Shown here one piece after another: positions 60,553 to 64,000 of a DNA stretch of 64,000 nt. The position numbers and the translations under genes were made by a program. This stretch comes from Ruminococcus_G sp050944435 (lineage in GTDB: Bacteria > Bacillota > Clostridia > Lachnospirales > Lachnospiraceae). The stretch is from positions 1 through 64,000 of the forward strand of contig JBMNRB010000011.1 of assembly GCA_050944435.1 (NCBI GenBank). The letters are read 5' to 3'. Numbering within the stretch: position 1 is the stretch's first letter; each line of letters begins with the position of its first letter. Below the pieces are notes generated by a model. The model saw nothing but the letters and a program-made list of their open reading frames with translations, did not search any database and was not told where the DNA came from.

Positions 60553-62511
60553 TTAGAAATAATCGTCGATTCCGTCAGCCATTCCCTGTACCATTTTATT
60601 CTGATAAGAATCATTGGCCATATTCAAATCGTCCTGACGGTTGCTCATAAATCCCATCTCTACTATTGTGACAGGTATGGTGCTCCAGTTAATTCCACTC
60701 ATGGTATCCGTATACCATATGCTTCTCTTTTTCGCCCCCGTAGCTTTGCAGAATGCATCCAGCACTTTCTGAGAAAGCTGTCTGGATTTGCTGATATTGG
60801 TTTTTGTCATGTACGGATTGGAATTGGTAGGTGCAATGGTCAGCGCACCCGAAACAGAACTGTTGCTGTCGCTGTTGGCATGAATACGAATCAATATGTC
60901 AGCTCCCGCATTCGCCGCATTCTTGGCCCGCTGTGAATTACTGATATCCACATTGTGGGTAGTCCGGATCATATACACCTCATATCCTCGATTTTCCAAT
61001 TCTTTCTGAAGTTTTTTGGCCACTGTCAAATTCAGTTCATATTCGTTTAATCCGGACCATTGACCATATGTACCGGAAGACACTTTCGCTTTTTTTTCAG
61101 AAGCTCCCGGCCCAATGGGCTCCAGACTGCTGTTTCCATGGAGCTGATGGCCTGCATCAATCGCCACCGTAATTTTCTTTTTGCCTGGAATATATACTCC
61201 ATTGGGATCAAAATAGTATTGCTTGTTATTGATGCTCTGCCAGCCGATAAACATGGCTCCTTTCAGACCGTTTGCCCCGGTCTGTTTAAAGTAATATTTA
61301 TCTCCGCCGATACTCTGCCAGCCCAGAAACATCTGTCCTTTTATTCCATCTTCACCTGTTCTTTTAAAATAAAACTTTCTTCCTCCGATACTTTGGAAAC
61401 CGGTAAGCATTTTTCCCTGCTGAGAACCGCTTTTAAGGAAATAATATGTTTTGCCGCCGATGCTCTGCCAGCCCAGCAGCGCCTTTCCTTTTACCCCCGT
61501 CTCGCCCGTTTTTTTCAGGTAATACGTCCGGCCGTTTACCTCCTGCCAGCCCAGCAGCATCCGGCCTTTCTCGCCGGCTTCGCCTGTCGGATTGAAATAG
61601 AACTTCCGGCCGCCGATGCTCTGAAGGCCTTCAAGCATTACTCCCGCCTTTGTTCCGGTCTGTTTAAAATAATAGGTCTGACTGTTGATACTCTGCCAGC
61701 CCAGCAGCGCTTTTCCTTTTACTCCTTTTTCGCCGGTCTTTTTCAAATAATAGGTCCGGCCGTCTACTTCCTGCCAGCCCAGCAGCATCCGGCCTTTCTC
61801 GCCGGCTTCGCCTGCCGGATTGAAATAGAACTTCCGGCCGCCGATGCTCTGGAAGCCTTTAAACATCACCCCTGCTTTCGCACCGGTCTGTTTGAAATAA
61901 TAGGTCTGACTGTTGATATTCTGCCAGCCCAGAAACATGGCTCCTTTTATTCCCGGTTCCCCGGTCTGCTTCAGATAATAGGTCTGACCGTCTATCTCCT
62001 GCCAGCCTGTTTTCACATACCCTTGTTCGTCAAACATGAAACGGTACTTTCCTATCTTCTCCGTCGTATTTTTCAGATAGTCTCCATTTCCGTCACGGTA
62101 TTTAAGACCATCCTCTGTCTCTTCCCATCCTGCGGCTGCTTTCACTGCTGTCTGTCCGCTTTTGGGAAGAAGCTGGGAATCTTCTTCATTTTCCTCCGGC
62201 AAAGAACTTTCGGGTTGGCTTTCGTCCGTAAGCCCGTTTTCTGTCTCTTCTTCTAACTCCTGTTCTTCTTTCTCTTCTTCCGGCAATGACGAATCCGTAT
62301 CCTCCTGCTGCTCTATATCGTCAGATATATCCTCTTTGGGTATTTCAGATTCCTCCGGTCCCGCCTGCTCCTCCTTCTCCAGTTCAGTTTCTGTCTCAGC
62401 CGCTTCTTCTGTTTCCGCAATTGCTGCCGGAGATGCCCAAACGAAATTGGCAGAAAGAAGGCACAGGATCACAAATAATAAAATGCCCTTTTTTAACATC
62501 CTCTTTTTCAT
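60553..62511 (-). CDS. N-acetylmuramoyl-L-alanine amidase with cell-wall-binding repeats
   Basis: 652 residues, secreted. Signal peptide (GILLFVILCLLSANFVWASP), a Glu-rich low-complexity region to about 130, roughly eleven choline-binding-like repeats (GWQxIxGxTYYLK, each about 26 residues) and a C-terminal Amidase_3 domain with zinc ligands in VAIDAGHQLHGN, ELNLTVAKKLQKELE, RIHANSD and the catalytic Glu in VEMGFMSN. It cleaves the stem peptide from muramic acid. GAGG precedes the ATG. Confidence 0.9.
   Translation of the reverse strand: MKKRMLKKGILLFVILCLLSANFVWASPAAIAETEEAAETETELEKEEQAGPEESEIPKEDISDDIEQQEDTDSSLPEEEKEEQELEEETENGLTDESQPESSLPEENEEDSQLLPKSGQTAVKAAAGWEETEDGLKYRDGNGDYLKNTTEKIGKYRFMFDEQGYVKTGWQEIDGQTYYLKQTGEPGIKGAMFLGWQNINSQTYYFKQTGAKAGVMFKGFQSIGGRKFYFNPAGEAGEKGRMLLGWQEVDGRTYYLKKTGEKGVKGKALLGWQSINSQTYYFKQTGTKAGVMLEGLQSIGGRKFYFNPTGEAGEKGRMLLGWQEVNGRTYYLKKTGETGVKGKALLGWQSIGGKTYYFLKSGSQQGKMLTGFQSIGGRKFYFKRTGEDGIKGQMFLGWQSIGGDKYYFKQTGANGLKGAMFIGWQSINNKQYYFDPNGVYIPGKKKITVAIDAGHQLHGNSSLEPIGPGASEKKAKVSSGTYGQWSGLNEYELNLTVAKKLQKELENRGYEVYMIRTTHNVDISNSQRAKNAANAGADILIRIHANSDSNSSVSGALTIAPTNSNPYMTKTNISKSRQLSQKVLDAFCKATGAKKRSIWYTDTMSGINWSTIPVTIVEMGFMSNRQDDLNMANDSYQNKMVQGMADGIDDYF
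61190..62040 (-). repeat. Cell-wall-binding repeat array within the amidase gene
   Basis: About eleven units of 75-81 bp. Three consecutive units are duplicated as a 228-bp block: near-identical DNA starts at 61543 and 61771 (CTGCCAGCCCAGCAGCATCC). The copy number is likely to vary between strains through recombination. Confidence 0.85.
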
Positions 62512-62588
62512 ATTCCACCTCTTTTCCCCATTTGTGAAGATTATACCATACTTCTCACAAGAATCAAAGAAATCTGTTGGATTGCCCC

Positions 62589-63539
62589 TTATTCTTTACA
62601 GATAATTTCCCAGGGCGTCATAGAAGAAAGATTGCCGGCCCCATCCTTTGTCACTATTGTGATAACATTGCGCCCGCCGGATATGGCTTCCGAAGCAATA
62701 ACTACCTCCTCTCCCTCCCACCAATATTCCGCTTCATTTTCGTTAACCATGCAGGAGAGGACTTTAACTCCATCATAATTATCAATACGGATTCTGGGCG
62801 AAAAATTGTCTTCCCGCTTCACATACTTTTTCTCCTCATCATATGCAAACCGGGTTCCTGTACGATTGACGGTAAATATCCAGCTGACTTCAGATATATT
62901 TCTCTCTTTGTCCTCTGCTTTCACCGAAAGCAGATATCTCCCCTCTTCTTCGATGCTGTCCATCCGACAGAGTACCTGGTTCTCCTTTTGTTCATATACC
63001 GCTGCAAAAGGAACGTCCTCTCCTTCGCCCTTCCGCAGCGAAACATGGATATTTTCCCTCACAATGTTCTCATCAGAAATAATAATTTCCGGAGCCACCG
63101 GAAGGCTGCTGGCTGTAAATGCTGAAAGATTGACGGTCTGTATCACCGGAGGCGTTTCATCCCTTATAAGTTCCGGCTCGTCGGATAATCTGACGTCATT
63201 TTCATCTGTCTCCGGAGTATATGCATTTTTCTCAGATGCATGCGGTTCCGCTTCACCTTCATCCGCCGGTTCTTCCACGATTTCTATGATTTCCTCTTCT
63301 CCCTCATGCTGAACTTCTTCCTCTTTCGAAGACTCTTCTTCCTGTTCTCTTTCTTTTCTCTGTTCTTCCCACTCCTTTGTTTCTTCTTCCGTCCCGGTAA
63401 ATTCCTCTGTCCAGTACTCCTCCGTTATCGTTATTTCTGTGATTACTTCCGACGCCTGACCGCCCCATACAGTCGTATCCGCGAGAATAATCTGACGAAC
63501 GCCAAGCAGCACGGCTATCCATTTCCATAGTTTTCTCAT
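62589..63539 (-). CDS. Secreted acidic protein with Ig-like region
   Basis: 316 residues. Signal-like N-terminus (MRKLWKWIAVLLGVRQIILA), then a very Glu-rich stretch to about 100 (EEQRKEREQEEESSKEEE and similar), then a beta-rich part with Ig-like features (DETPPVIQTV, GRYLLSVKAEDKERN, GGRNVITIVTKDGAGNLS). Its ATG overlaps the stop of the upstream TPR gene by 4 bp. It lies before the amidase; a cell-wall role is inferred from context only. Confidence 0.7.
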   Translation of the reverse strand: MRKLWKWIAVLLGVRQIILADTTVWGGQASEVITEITITEEYWTEEFTGTEEETKEWEEQRKEREQEEESSKEEEVQHEGEEEIIEIVEEPADEGEAEPHASEKNAYTPETDENDVRLSDEPELIRDETPPVIQTVNLSAFTASSLPVAPEIIISDENIVRENIHVSLRKGEGEDVPFAAVYEQKENQVLCRMDSIEEEGRYLLSVKAEDKERNISEVSWIFTVNRTGTRFAYDEEKKYVKREDNFSPRIRIDNYDGVKVLSCMVNENEAEYWWEGEEVVIASEAISGGRNVITIVTKDGAGNLSSMTPWEIICKE

Positions 63540-64000
63540 TTCTTTCTTCCCTCCAGCCGCTCTTCTAAAATTCTGTAATTTCTGTTTTCCTCTGCATCCT
63601 TCACTTTCCCCGCCGCCAGAAACAGCTTTTCCGCTTTCTCAGTATTTTTTCTTTCTGCCATCTCCATAAATGCATATTCACAGTAGACCTGCACATCCTG
63701 CGGATTAATTTCCAACATCTGTTCATAACATTCTGCCGCAGAATCATACTGTTCCAATTCTTCATATATATATGCTGTTTTATGCAGCATCTCATAGGAC
63801 AATGTTTCTGAAATCCCCTGCTTTTTTATCTCTTCATAAAGCGTCAGACACCTGTCCAATAAATCTCTGTCCTTTTCCTTCAGTCCTTTCAAATAGCATG
63901 CCTGACTCAGCGTCATACGCAGTGAAAGCAGATGCTCTCCCTTATAATCTTCTCTGTCTTCTGCTCCTGCAAAACATTCTTCCGACAAACGGATGCACCA
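63536..64000 (-). CDS. TPR protein, cut by the window end
   Basis: The frame is open to base 64000, so the start lies outside. The 150 or more visible residues form tetratricopeptide-like helices, for example YEELEQYDSAAECYEQMLEINPQD and MEMAERKNTEKAEKLFLAA. A TTG at 63988 is possible but not needed. It is coupled to the secreted acidic protein by a 4-bp overlap. Function unknown; presumably protein-protein contacts in the same envelope operon. Confidence 0.7.
   Translation of the reverse strand, partial: WCIRLSEECFAGAEDREDYKGEHLLSLRMTLSQACYLKGLKEKDRDLLDRCLTLYEEIKKQGISETLSYEMLHKTAYIYEELEQYDSAAECYEQMLEINPQDVQVYCEYAFMEMAERKNTEKAEKLFLAAGKVKDAEENRNYRILEERLEGRKK

Overview
The window reads as chromosome of a spore-forming, anaerobic Gram-positive of the Clostridia, most likely Lachnospiraceae (Blautia-like). 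Supporting signs are Spo0A, SpoIIM and SpoVB, strong AGGAGG ribosome binding sites, TTGACA/TATAAT promoters with 17-bp spacers, a Firmicutes-type SOS box, NifS/NifU iron-sulfur genes, uroporphyrinogen-decarboxylase-like methyltransferases and CooC-type maturation ATPases. No rRNA, tRNA or CRISPR array was seen.

Layout. 1-10 kb (all minus strand): secG, eno and gpmI, then a polar amino-acid ABC transporter and the pst-phoU phosphate operon. 10-14.4 kb: a NagD-like phosphatase on the plus strand, then gap-pgk-tpiA. 14.4-18.5 kb: a PHP phosphatase and mnmA, nifU, nifS and an IscR-type regulator as one operon. 18.5-29 kb: spoVB and aroG (DAHP synthase) on plus; xerD, spoIIM, rny, recX, recA, glgA and spo0A on minus. 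29-36 kb: a lipid operon (DegV, PlsY-like, glycolipid glycosyltransferase), CsoR, patatin, a Dph6-like ATPase, EpsC/CysE and a 2-hydroxyacid dehydrogenase. 36-41 kb: an operon of a GPH transporter, a PucR regulator and two UroD-like proteins.

41-54 kb is accessory and partly decayed: a nitroreductase, a cysD 5' fragment abutting a chromate-transporter-like 3' fragment, a Crp/Fnr regulator, a TIGR04076 protein, a frameshifted secreted protein, and two look-alike divergent modules. Module A is a TetR regulator facing CooC-like ATPases, a zinc-ribbon protein and DUF3786. Module B is a second, related TetR facing two SirTM-like sirtuins and another DUF3786. An IS91-like element with a 58-codon acidic passenger follows. 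54-64 kb: tsf and rpsB, then an envelope cluster: two zinc-ribbon membrane proteins, a HAD-CPBP fusion, a cell-wall amidase with about eleven binding repeats, an acidic secreted protein and a TPR protein cut by the window end.

The most interesting signals are: (1) both ABC substrate-binding lipoproteins (amino acid, phosphate) have the two halves of the fold in circularly permuted order; (2) the paired TetR/DUF3786 modules, one carrying CooC-like ATPases with no CO dehydrogenase, the other a tandem pair of class-M-like sirtuins without the usual macrodomain or GcvH-like partners; (3) UroD-like methyltransferase homologues without the HxC zinc motif in a regulator/transporter operon.
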